In this document: piece by piece, positions 36,122 to 43,726 of the stretch
How the letters are laid out: the number at the start of each line of letters is the position of its first letter
Numbering within the stretch: position 1 is the first letter of the stretch
Assembly (NCBI GenBank): GCA_965197375.1
Contig: CBDAMZ010000010.1
Location: 62,001 to 126,000, forward strand
Direction: 5' to 3'
DNA from: CBDAMZ01 sp965197375
GTDB taxonomy: Bacteria > Acidobacteriota > Vicinamibacteria > Vicinamibacterales > UBA8438
Length of the DNA stretch: 64,000 nt
The notes under the pieces: generated by a model
The model's database searches: none
Seen by the model: only the letters and a program-made list of their open reading frames with translations
Told to the model about the DNA's origin: nothing
Program-made: the position numbers and the translations under genes

Positions 36122-36290
36122 GCCCTTGGATCTGAGCCGTTGCCCGCTGGCGCAACCTGTGAATCTCGTGAGCCATCGCGCCTATTTGCGTAGTCACGAG
36201 GTCTTTAAACTGTTCGAATTGCTCTCGAAGATCAGCGACATCGCTTTGCGGGTACTGAATGGTCGTGGTAGGATCGGTAGGTTCAGTCAC
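36111..36290 (-). CDS. 59-residue coiled-coil passenger protein
   Basis: A short frame of 59 codons: GTG start at 36290, with GGGGAGG about eleven bases upstream, then TEPTDPTTTIQYPQSD and a helix-rich part (DLREQFEQFKDLVTTQ; IGAMAHEIHRLRQRAT). It overlaps the 3' end of the metalloprotease gene by 11 bases, tail to tail. Codon structure and ribosome-binding site support it; no family recognised. It could be a small partner like the 79-residue protein on the other side of the protease gene. Confidence 0.6.
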   Translation of the reverse strand: MTEPTDPTTTIQYPQSDVADLREQFEQFKDLVTTQIGAMAHEIHRLRQRATAQIQGPSR

Positions 36291-36330
36291 GGCGTAGGGG
36301 CCTCCCCAGGCTTCCCCTGCGCTACCGTCT

Positions 36331-36362
36331 CAAAACCCTTGGCGGGCTTGCCGAGGGTTTTG
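36331..36362. terminator. Hairpin terminator next to the transposase
   Basis: Stem CAAAACCCT / AGGGTTTTG with extra pairing near the loop (positions 36331-36339 and 36354-36362). A-rich before and T-rich after, so it can stop transcription in both directions. It stands between the upstream end of the 59-codon gene and the 3' end of the transposase. Confidence 0.7.
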
Positions 36363-36405
36363 TCTGTACGGCAGCGAATACAGGCTCATCTTACCACAGC
36401 ACGTT

Positions 36406-37383
36406 CTACGACCGTGCGCCTGACGCTAGTCCGTTCGCGGCAATCAGCGTCCGGTAGCGCAGGCGCTTGCCGTCCATGCCATCTGCGACCGCAGCCATGA
36501 TGTCGATGGTGTCTTCGTCGCGGAGGTTGTGCCGGCCCGCGAACTCCTGGACGTAGCGGTCCAGATGCTTGGGGCTCAGCTTGTGGAACGTGCCCATGTG
36601 CGCCCGCTTGAGCATCGACCACAGGGATTCGATCCCATTGGTGTGAATGTCGCCTCTGACGTACTCGGAGAGCGAGTGCTTGACCGTGGCGTGATTGAAC
36701 GACAGCCCATCGTAGGCGGTCGCGTCGTCGGTGTAGACCGTCGCCTCTGGGGCGGCGTGTTCTTCCACGAATCCCTGCAACGTCGGGGCGTCGGTCTGTG
36801 CGATGACACGGGCGGCGACGCGCTTGGTCCGCCGGTCCTTCGCGCCGATGACAGCGGTCTTCCCAACTGGCCCGCGTCCGGTTCCGGCGAGGGCCTTGCG
36901 CGTCGCGTTGGTCATGTTCCGGCGGCGACCTCCGAAATACGTTTCGTCCACTTCGACCGGACCCACGAACAGGGTCCCATCCTGCGAGAGGGCGACCCTG
37001 AGCCGTTGCGCGAGAAACCACGCCGTTTTCTGTGTCACACCAAGGTCGCGGTGGAGCTTCATACTCGACACGCTCTTGAGGCTGGTCATGAGCAGGAAGG
37101 CCCCGAGCAGCCAATCCTGGTAGCCGACCTTTGAACCTTCCATCACCGTGCCGGTCTTCACGCTAAACTTTTTCTTACACTCCTTCTCACGGCACCTGTA
37201 GGGCATCGTCTTGTGCTGGCAGCCAGTCTGCACATTCACCGACCCGCATGTGGGGCAGCAAACGCCGTTCGGCCATCGCTTCTCAGTAAACCACCGCTCG
37301 GCGATCTCGTCGTTGGAGAACATCCGAAGGATCTCCTTCAGCGTGATCCCCTTCCGGTAGGCTTTCCCTGGTGCGTTCTTCAT
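36406..37383 (-). CDS. IS1595-family transposase
   Basis: About 325 residues. The N-terminal zinc-binding part has CCPTCGSVNVQTGC and YRCREKECKKKFSV. The DDE/DDN core has VEVDETYFGGRR (D), VYTDDATAYDG (D) and HTNGIESLWSMLKR (N/E). The end is GRHNLRDEDTIDIMAAVADG. All catalytic positions are intact, so the element may still move. ATG at 37383 is taken as the start (MKNAPGKAYRKG); a GTG nine bases earlier lies against the -10 box. The frame reads inward from the right inverted repeat. Confidence 0.9.
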   Translation of the reverse strand: MKNAPGKAYRKGITLKEILRMFSNDEIAERWFTEKRWPNGVCCPTCGSVNVQTGCQHKTMPYRCREKECKKKFSVKTGTVMEGSKVGYQDWLLGAFLLMTSLKSVSSMKLHRDLGVTQKTAWFLAQRLRVALSQDGTLFVGPVEVDETYFGGRRRNMTNATRKALAGTGRGPVGKTAVIGAKDRRTKRVAARVIAQTDAPTLQGFVEEHAAPEATVYTDDATAYDGLSFNHATVKHSLSEYVRGDIHTNGIESLWSMLKRAHMGTFHKLSPKHLDRYVQEFAGRHNLRDEDTIDIMAAVADGMDGKRLRYRTLIAANGLASGARS

Positions 37384-37392
37384 GATGGACAC

Positions 37393-37421
37393 ATCTTACA
37401 GGAAAGTGGCGAAGGCGTCAA
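37393..37421 (-). promoter_or_regulatory. Putative transposase promoter
   Basis: On the minus strand TTGACG (37421-37416), a 17-base spacer and TAAGAT (37398-37393), close to the sigma-70 consensus. The start point would fall about 37385-37387, only a few bases before ATG 37383, so the message would be nearly leaderless, which could keep transposase synthesis low. Confidence 0.55.
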
Positions 37422-37438
37422 TCTATTTCGCCACTTTC
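37402..37438. repeat. Subterminal inverted repeat next to the right end
   Basis: GAAAGTGGCGA at 37402-37412 is the reverse complement of TCGCCACTTTC at 37428-37438, part of the terminal repeat. A second copy of the outer binding sequence in inverted orientation could be an extra transposase site or an RNA hairpin over the promoter. Confidence 0.6.
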
Positions 37439-37451
37439 AGATATAATCCCC
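37429..37451 (-). repeat. IS1595 right terminal inverted repeat
   Basis: Exact 23-base counterpart of 33908-33930. Reading outward it holds TATAAT (37442-37447) directed at the gene at 37460, but no good -35 box 17 bases before it. Confidence 0.92.
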
Positions 37452-37459
37452 TTATTTAA
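37452..37459. repeat. Target-site duplication of the IS1595 element (right)
   Basis: TTATTTAA, directly followed by the ATG of the DUF6644-type gene. Confidence 0.9.
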
Positions 37460-37993
37460 ATGGAATCGTTTCTGATATGGCTAGAAGAGAGCCGCGTAAG
37501 CGTAGCGATTGCCGAATCGGCGTTACTGTACCCGACCATTCTCGCCGCTCACGGCGTTGGCATGGCCGTGGTTGTTGGCCTGAACTGGGTAGTCAGCCTT
37601 CGAGTTCTTGGAATGGGGACTGCTCTTCCACTCGCATCCATGACGAGATTCTCTCCGATTATGTGGATGGGCTTTGGAGTCAATGCTATAACAGGCTTCC
37701 TACTGACAATAGCCGGCGCAACGAGAGTGCTCGTAGACCCAGTCTTTTTCTTTAAGATAGCCTTCGTCGTGCTGGCAGTTATAAATCTGAGGTCGCTCAA
37801 CCATGAACTACTTCTGAACCATGGACGCCAGGGAAATGGGATGGCACGGGCGCCAGAAAGCTCTCTTACAAATCAGATTTCCAAGCCGAAGAGGAAACTT
37901 AGGCGCATGGCAGTAGCGTCTATTTTCCTTTGGGTGGGGGCAATTACGCTCGGACGTCTAATGGCGTACACGTTCTTTCGGTTCTGGCAATAA
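37460..37993 (+). CDS. DUF6644-type membrane protein, copy 1
   Basis: A 177-residue membrane protein with four predicted helices: LLYPTILAAHGVGMAVVVGL, FSPIMWMGFGVNAITGFLLT, VFFFKIAFVVLAVINL and the last MAVASIFLWVGAITLGRLM, with a polar loop of about 40 residues before it. The pattern ES..YPT.L..H..G is typical of DUF6644. A membrane His (AAHGVG) recalls heme-b proteins, which is only an idea. The IS1595 element sits directly before the ATG and has replaced the former ribosome-binding site (CAGG eight bases upstream), so expression is probably reduced. Confidence 0.72.
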   Translation: MESFLIWLEESRVSVAIAESALLYPTILAAHGVGMAVVVGLNWVVSLRVLGMGTALPLASMTRFSPIMWMGFGVNAITGFLLTIAGATRVLVDPVFFFKIAFVVLAVINLRSLNHELLLNHGRQGNGMARAPESSLTNQISKPKRKLRRMAVASIFLWVGAITLGRLMAYTFFRFWQ

Positions 37994-38004
37994 GAAGAGG
38001 ATTT

Positions 38005-38532
38005 ATGGATTTCTTTCTAACTGGTTGGCTTATCAGCAGTGTTGAATGGGTCCAGTCCACTACTGCATTTCCTGATTTTCTGAACGCCCATGGATGGATC
38101 TGGGTCGCTTCAGAGACCCTACATTTTATTGGGCTATGCCTCTTACTTGGAACCATCGGTGCGTTCGACTTACGCCTCTTAGGAGTGGCGAAGGATCTAC
38201 CGATAGGCCCATTGCAGCGACTCCTCCCATGGGGTGTTCTTGGTTTCATAATCTGTCTAACAACCGGCATACTGTTTATTCTTGGAAACTTCTGGTCCAC
38301 CAACGCGTACTTCAACAACCTCGCCTTTAAGTGGAAGATGGGCATGATCCTGCTTGCCGGTGCGAATGTCCTAGTGTTTAACCTAACCGGCATGTCTCGA
38401 GCGGTCTCGATTCTTGGGGCAGGAGCGAGCGCTCCGCTCGGAGCCAAAGTCGTAGGGGCGAGCTCCTTGGTCCTCTGGGTCAGTGTCATCTTCTGGGGCC
38501 GTTTCTTACCCATTCTTGGTGACGCGTTCTGA
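38005..38532 (+). CDS. DUF6644-type membrane protein, copy 2
   Basis: A 175-residue membrane protein, 11 bases behind copy 1, with AGAGG before ATG at 38005. Helices: GWIWVASETLHFIGLCLLLG, LPWGVLGFIICLTTGILFIL, KWKMGMILLAGANVLVFNL and VVGASSLVLWVSVIFWGRF. It shares with copy 1 the layout, the early His (ETLHFIG) and DLRLLGVAKDLPIG. The two may form a heterodimer. Both are probably continuations of the locus with the DUF6152 protein before the element. Confidence 0.75.
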   Translation: MDFFLTGWLISSVEWVQSTTAFPDFLNAHGWIWVASETLHFIGLCLLLGTIGAFDLRLLGVAKDLPIGPLQRLLPWGVLGFIICLTTGILFILGNFWSTNAYFNNLAFKWKMGMILLAGANVLVFNLTGMSRAVSILGAGASAPLGAKVVGASSLVLWVSVIFWGRFLPILGDAF

Positions 38533-38609
38533 GGCTACTGAAAGATCATCGGTGTTGCTTCACCGGCCGTGGAAAACTGAGGAGAGTCGAGAGTCCTTAC
38601 TTCTGCTCA

Positions 38610-39593
38610 TCAAATCCTCACAACGAACCGGCCCCGTGCCTCCCCCTTCAGAAGAGTCGAAAAGGCATCAGGAAGATCGTCGAGCGTGATCTCCTTGACG
38701 ATCGCTCGGATATGGGCCGGCTTCAGGTCGGAAGCGAGCCTACCCCAGGCCGCCAGGCGCCTGTCCATCGCGCACATCGCCGAGTCGACCCCAAGGAGCT
38801 TGACGCCTCGCAGAATGAAGGGCAGGACTGTCGTGTGAAGCTCCACGCCAGCAGTTAACCCGGAGCTTGCGATGCACCCACCGTGCCGCATGGTCCGGGT
38901 CAGCCAGGCCAGAATCGCTCCCCCTACAGGGTCCACCGCGCCGGCCCACGTTGCCTTCTCTAGCGGCCGGCTCCCCATCTCCATCGCGTGTCTCGACAGC
39001 ACCCGTCGTGCCCCGACCGAACGGAGGTAATCGTGCGCGTCGTCCTTCCCAGTGAGGGCCGTGACATCGTACCCGAGTGTAGCAAGTAGCTTAACGGCGA
39101 TGCTCCCAACCCCACCAGTCGAGCCGGTGACGATGACGGGACCGGATTCTGGCGCCAAGCCGTTGCGCTCCATCTCGGTGATGGACAGCGCCGCAGTGAA
39201 GCCTGCGGTCCCGAGTGCCATCGACTCAAAACATGTTAGGCCATCCGGAAGTTGAACTACCCAATCCGCTGGTACACGTACGTACTCCGCGTATCCCCCG
39301 TCGTGGGTCACGCTCAAATCATAGCCGGTTACTAGCACGTCAGCACCTTGCTTGAAGCGTTCGTCAGTACTGGAGATCACCGTCCCTGCAACATCGATCC
39401 CCCCGATTAAAGGAAAGCGCCGAAGGATCTTTCCAGCACCGGTGCCAGCCAGCGCATCCTTGTAGTTAACGCTCGAATACGCAGCTTTGATGACAACATC
39501 TCCAGGCGCCAGCTCGTTCAGTGATGCCTCGACAAGCCTGCCCGTGCTCTTTCCATCAGCCTCAAAAATTCGGAAAGCCTTGAACTTTTCCAC
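38610..39593 (-). CDS. acuI: YhdH/AcuI-type NADPH-dependent quinone reductase-like oxidoreductase
   Basis: Medium-chain dehydrogenase/reductase without the catalytic zinc, about 327 residues. AYSSVNYKDALAGTGAGKI, FPLIGGIDVAGTV, GYDLSVTHDGGYAEYVRVP, ALGTAGFTAALSI and VTGSTGGVGSIAVKLLATLG (NADP site) are the hallmark sequence of the YhdH/AcuI group, which reduces acryloyl-CoA to propionyl-CoA. GTG at 39593 with GAGAGG nine bases upstream is preferred over an open frame to 39635. It is convergent with the DUF6644 pair and has no acrylate pathway partner in the window. Confidence 0.9.
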   Translation of the reverse strand: MEKFKAFRIFEADGKSTGRLVEASLNELAPGDVVIKAAYSSVNYKDALAGTGAGKILRRFPLIGGIDVAGTVISSTDERFKQGADVLVTGYDLSVTHDGGYAEYVRVPADWVVQLPDGLTCFESMALGTAGFTAALSITEMERNGLAPESGPVIVTGSTGGVGSIAVKLLATLGYDVTALTGKDDAHDYLRSVGARRVLSRHAMEMGSRPLEKATWAGAVDPVGGAILAWLTRTMRHGGCIASSGLTAGVELHTTVLPFILRGVKLLGVDSAMCAMDRRLAAWGRLASDLKPAHIRAIVKEITLDDLPDAFSTLLKGEARGRFVVRI

Positions 39594-40040
39594 TGGCCGT
39601 CCTCTCTCAAACGCGTCGGCGCCGATCCATGCCAACCTTCATTTCATCCAAAACCTACTCAGCCACCTCATCCTCGATAGTTGCAGTGTCGCCGTACCAG
39701 GCCACCTCGGAATATCAATACTCCGATACGCCTCGAGCTAAAGCCTATATTCTAGTGCTCCTAATCGTCTTTCCTACTGTCGCTATAACTGTTGTCTGGA
39801 GATCAGATTCGATACTGCAACGCAACCTGCAAACCCCTACACTGACGCGAGGTGAACGGCGTCGACGTACGCAGTGGAGGTGCTGCGATAAACGCTTAGT
39901 GATTTAAGGATATCGACGAAACCGGCCTTCGTGACAATGGCTTGTAGTGCTGACCGCGGACTCTATCAAGACTACGGTCTTCGGTACGCCAAGCGCCACC
40001 ACCACTGAAATCAGTCGACCTAGCGAACAACCGCCATGCC
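39594..40040. other. Intergenic region, no gene recognised
   Basis: About 450 bases between two minus-strand genes. Small open frames are present on the plus strand without start signals or family features. No repeat or hairpin stood out. It contains the upstream region of the acuI-like gene. Confidence 0.4.
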
Positions 40041-41093
40041 TTACCTCGCCGCCTGTGTCGTGGCTTCTATGGCGGCCTTCTCAATGGCTCGAGCACCACG
40101 GAGGCTACTCGGCATACCGTAATTCCCTTCGTGACACGCGTACTCAAACATCGGCTGACCGGCCTTCTTCATAGGCACAGAGACTGACCAGGGCCTCTCA
40201 AATGATTCCGGGTCGTCGATCGTATATTCGTAGCGCAACGTGTCGACGTCTACCCTCGTGAAGCGTTCAATAAGATGCATATTCCGCCCGGAGCCTCTAA
40301 AGTTCGTCTGGTCAGTAAAATTCGTGGTCTCGATGACCAGCGACTCACCTTCCCAACGGCCACGAGAATCCCCAACCCATTGGCGGATATCAAGGGGAAG
40401 ATGCGGACGCGCATCCAGAGGGACGATCCGAGCATTGTGGACCATCTCGTTGAAAATCACCACGTATCCAGGAGCCTGGAACAGCTGGACATTATTGTTA
40501 TACGCACTAGGATTCATTGGTGGCCCGGAGTTGAACCCCAAGATACAACGCTCAGACACACCTCGGTCCTCAGGGCCATGTGCAGCACGCTCCCCCGCCG
40601 ATCGACGCGCGTCCGATCTCACTTGCGCCTTTGGCGTCAAGGAAGGGATTTTTCCGTCAGGCGGATCCACAATTAGCGATGTTCGCTTGTCTTCTGTAAG
40701 ATTCGTTCCGTAGTCCCACCAGAAGTGATTGTACGCACGAGCAACGTCGGCGGTCGCCGGAGCACCGTTAACAAACCTCTCCCGGCTCGGGTCGGCATCA
40801 CGGCGGTCCGCATTTCGGCGTTCAAGCGTTTCCCGTTCAAATTCAACAGCTTCCGCTTTAGTTAGAAACTCTTTCCCTGCAAGTTTGTCAGGGCGTTGCA
40901 AAGGCGTGATGGTACGGAAGTCCCAGATGCCCTGCAGATCCGGGTGACCATCCGGCGTTCGGGGTGGAGTCCACGTGTCGGCTGCAACCGCCTTGGCCTG
41001 GCTACCTTCAGACGCCTGGCTAGCCACCAGCCCAGGTACCAGCAAAACGACCGAGATAACAACCAACAATGCCGAGAGATACATGCCTTTCAT
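40041..41093 (-). CDS. Secreted GDPDLQG-family protein, solo copy 5
   Basis: A 350-residue distant paralogue of the 28-32 kb genes, alone and on the other strand. The signal peptide is YLSALLVVISVVLLVPGLVA. Blocks: RTPDGHPDLQGIWDFRTITP, LIVDPPDGKIPSLTPKAQ, SERCILGFNSGPP, NVQLFQAPGYVVIFNEMVH, RWEGESLVIETTNFTD, MHLIERFTRVDVDTLRYEY, FERPWSVSVPM and FEYACHEGNYGMPSSLRGAR. The strong ribosome-binding site (GGAGGGAGGG) and complete blocks suggest a functional gene. The conserved RC and CHEGNY boxes across all but copy 3 are the best candidates for active or binding residues. Confidence 0.75.
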   Translation of the reverse strand: MKGMYLSALLVVISVVLLVPGLVASQASEGSQAKAVAADTWTPPRTPDGHPDLQGIWDFRTITPLQRPDKLAGKEFLTKAEAVEFERETLERRNADRRDADPSRERFVNGAPATADVARAYNHFWWDYGTNLTEDKRTSLIVDPPDGKIPSLTPKAQVRSDARRSAGERAAHGPEDRGVSERCILGFNSGPPMNPSAYNNNVQLFQAPGYVVIFNEMVHNARIVPLDARPHLPLDIRQWVGDSRGRWEGESLVIETTNFTDQTNFRGSGRNMHLIERFTRVDVDTLRYEYTIDDPESFERPWSVSVPMKKAGQPMFEYACHEGNYGMPSSLRGARAIEKAAIEATTQAAR

Positions 41094-41477
41094 CTTTGCC
41101 CTCCCTCCTATCTGATGCCGTACTCTGCCTCTTCAGGCTTGCTTCGGAAGCAAGCCGATGATGCACCGGCAGTCCGTGCACCATCGTGCCTACTACGATA
41201 AACGCCTGCGAAATTTTGTGCGAGATTTTTAGAAAAACGTAGCCCCAGACAACCAGGAGCCGCCGAACCGGAACGCACCACGACTTAGAAATGCCTCTAC
41301 CGAACCACGACACCATCGTGGTGTGCAGGCCAGAGCTGACCACCAGCTTGGTCTCGAGCACAGCCACAGGGCGCCGCACGAGCGCTTAGCTTGGTCCAAT
41401 CGAGAGAATGGCACAACTGACGGGGAGAATGCTAAATCGCGCTATCGATTCGATCAATCTAAGTGTCGTCCCTGCTC
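41094..41477. other. Intergenic region, no gene recognised
   Basis: About 380 bases between the solo paralogue and the decayed outer-membrane gene. Open frames on both strands look random. It holds the promoter region of the 41093 gene, not identifiable in detail. Confidence 0.35.
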
Positions 41478-42559
41478 TTATCGCGCCCACACCGGAAAGT
41501 TGAAATCCACGCGCGCCAGCACGCGATACGAATATTCGTATCCTTCTCGATCCGGTGAACTCTCGCTGACCCTTCGAATTCGACTCCATCAGATTCGTAA
41601 AGGACCTTTGTTAGACCGACCTCCCCATAGCGACGTGCGCGACGGAACCGCGTGCCGCCATCTCAGCGTGACCCGTAGTTCCCATCGCTCTCATCTTTGA
41701 TCCAGCCTGAAGCACCCCAGCTGATCAGGTGCCCGCGCCACCCGTTTTTCTCGCCCGAGAGTCGAACAAAAATGCCATGCCCGCCGCTCGAAGATTCGTT
41801 GACGCTCGATCGATCCAGAACGTGCCTGGAAAACAGCAGGTAGCCTTCGACGACCGTGCGATCGAACCGCCAGACGCGAGGTTCGACAATGACGCCTGGT
41901 CCAAGGGCCCAGCTGTCACGGACGGGACCCTCGTGGAATAGCTCGCCGCCTTCGTGCACCACGTGAAACTGATACGCGATCGCCACCGGCACAGCCGTAT
42001 CGAGTGGCAAGCGTCCGTTGACACCGGCGTCGAACCGCTCGCGATGCTCAGCAGTATTGAGCTTCTGCCAGTTTATCCACGCGTCCTGCCGGATCCGGGG
42101 AAAGTTCAACTTCCACTGCACGCCAGCTTCATAGGGACGTGTGAACGCCAGGGTCTCATTCTGTAACGGGGGAAGCAATCCGTGCAGCCCAGCACGATCG
42201 GGGCCGATGCCATCTGCCCGATCGACCGTATCCAGAGTCCCGATAATGAAGTGCTGGTAATCGCTGTGAACATCGAGTTGCAACACCGGCCGCCATTGTT
42301 CAATAAATTGCTTTGAGCCAAACCGATGATTGGTGAAGACGCCGCCGCTGAACGTGACGCGATCGTCAAGCACCACATCGACCGCGACAGTCAAGGCTGT
42401 CCCGAAGAGAGTCGCCCCGTCACGAAATGGGTTGGAAAATTCCGTGTTATCAGCGCAGAAGGTGAGATCGGTCCGAAGTGCCACACGCTCCTGCGCCATA
42501 GCCGATTGAGCAAGAACGCCGAAGCCAATGAGGGTGATGAGCGCCGCTGCTGGCGGCAT
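41478..42559 (-). pseudogene. Outer-membrane beta-barrel-like protein with an in-frame stop and a frameshift
   Basis: Exported, beta-rich protein. Signal peptide LITLIGFGVLAQSAMAQ, then alternating strands (TLTFCADNTEFSNPF-like start, VTFSGGVFTNHRFGSK, YQHFIIGTLDTVDRADG, VEGYLLFSRHVLDRSS). The frame stops at TGA (41665-41663) after ESDGNYGSR, but the same frame continues with sensible sequence (DGGTRFRRARRYGEVGLTKV). A shift near 41535-41545 then leads into EYSYRVLARVDFNFPVWAR and a TAA at 41480-41478, a typical barrel C-terminus. Two lesions in the last quarter argue for a decaying gene. No exact family recognised. Confidence 0.62.
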
Positions 42560-42622
42560 CGCTAGAGTAACCGATGATGAGCTACGAAACGGTAAGCCAA
42601 ACTAGGTAATCAGAAATGACTC

Positions 42623-43705
42623 TCACCATGCGTCGTCGCACCCAAGTTCTCGACGAACTAGCCGCGTCCCCTCAACCAGGACGGCAAGCTTAGCATAGGC
42701 TACATCTCGGTCCAAATACTTCAGTCCACAGTCAGGTGCCGGCAAGAGCCGCTCTGGCGACGTGTGTTGAATTGCCCCACGTATACGCTCAGCCACAACT
42801 TCAGGCTTCTCGATGTCGTTTGTTCCCAAGTCGATGACACCGAAGATGATTGTCTTATTTTGAAGGTCAGCCAGAATGCTTGTATCGAGACGTGGTTGTG
42901 CCCCTTCGATGGAAATTTGCTGAACGTCTGTGTCACGCAAGGCTGAAAGCATCGTGTAATGGGGCTTGCCGACCTTGTCATGCACGAACTGGGCGTATCC
43001 ACAGCAGATATGGATGGCCTTCGTGGCCTTCACACCATCGATCGCTGCATTAAAGGCATCGATCCCATACTCGAGCGCCTGCTCAGTCCGTGCTTCCATA
43101 TAGGGCTCGTCTAACTGGATCACATCTGCGCCGGCCGATGCCAGATCGTGCATTTCATCATTCACAGCACGTGCAAAATCCATCGCCAGCCGGCTACGGT
43201 CCCCATAATGATCATCCTGAGCCTGTTGCGTCATGGTGAAGGGACCTGGTAACGTAATCTTGATCGGTCGGTTAGTGTGCCGGCGTAAAAATTCAACGTC
43301 ACGAACAGCAACTGGCCGTCGCCTTCCAACCGGACCTACAATCAGTGGCACGGGGACCTCGAGGCCGGTCCGATCCAGTGCCTTACCTGGAGGATCGATA
43401 GATACGCCATCGAGCGTCGTGGCAAAATAGTTTGAGTAACTCTCCCGCCGCTGCTCCCCATCGGTGATGATGTCGATGCCGGCCCGTTGCTGGTCTTGGA
43501 TGGCCAGAATAGTGGCATCATCCTGAGCTTCGGCCAGGAATTCCTCTGAAATGCGCCACCAATCCAAGTCCCGCACGCGCGGCGGGAGATGACCGCGCAA
43601 ATAGTCGCGCTTCACGAGCCACCCCGGCTGTGGATAGCTCCCAACTACGGTGGTCAGCAATACTCCTTCCATCCGTGCAGCTCTCCTGGTTTGTCGAGTA
43701 GTCAT
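42623..43705 (-). CDS. MetE-like cobalamin-independent methyltransferase (core domain)
   Basis: A 360-residue protein of the uroporphyrinogen decarboxylase/MetE C-terminal fold. TTVVGSYPQPGWLVKRD begins it, as in 'core' MetE proteins. Zinc-binding positions appear in HICCGYAQF (His and Cys), in the Glu of SIEGAQPRLDT and in LLPAPDCGLKYL (Cys). Also GIDIITDGEQRRESYSNYF and ITLPGPFTMTQQ. It lacks the N-terminal half of E. coli MetE, so it may use a substrate other than methyltetrahydropteroyl-triglutamate. It is downstream of the alpha/beta hydrolase gene with 21 bases between, probably one operon. Confidence 0.85.
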   Translation of the reverse strand: MTTRQTRRAARMEGVLLTTVVGSYPQPGWLVKRDYLRGHLPPRVRDLDWWRISEEFLAEAQDDATILAIQDQQRAGIDIITDGEQRRESYSNYFATTLDGVSIDPPGKALDRTGLEVPVPLIVGPVGRRRPVAVRDVEFLRRHTNRPIKITLPGPFTMTQQAQDDHYGDRSRLAMDFARAVNDEMHDLASAGADVIQLDEPYMEARTEQALEYGIDAFNAAIDGVKATKAIHICCGYAQFVHDKVGKPHYTMLSALRDTDVQQISIEGAQPRLDTSILADLQNKTIIFGVIDLGTNDIEKPEVVAERIRGAIQHTSPERLLPAPDCGLKYLDRDVAYAKLAVLVEGTRLVRRELGCDDAW

Positions 43706-43726
43706 GTTAGAGGTTGCCCTCCCTCT

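Larger units (their letters stand above)
33908..37451. mobile_element. IS1595-family element with passenger genes, 3,544 bp
   Basis: Bounded by perfect 23-bp inverted repeats starting GGGGATTATATCTGAAAG (33908-33930; 37429-37451) and by the 8-bp direct repeat TTATTTAA (33900-33907; 37452-37459). Eight-base duplications are the rule for IS1595. The transposase lies at the right end reading inward. The remaining 2.4 kb carry five other genes: a Zn-ribbon protein, three small proteins and a metzincin lipoprotein. Passenger genes are known in some IS1595-family members; this cargo was not recognised as a described one. Confidence 0.92.

Noticed and set aside
36406..37392. GTG at 37392 as transposase start
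   Set aside because: It directly abuts the putative -10 box, so the transcript would begin behind it; ATG at 37383 is more plausible.
41323..41700. Plus-strand open frame of 125 codons
   Set aside because: Lies antisense to the outer-membrane pseudogene's end; composition looks random.
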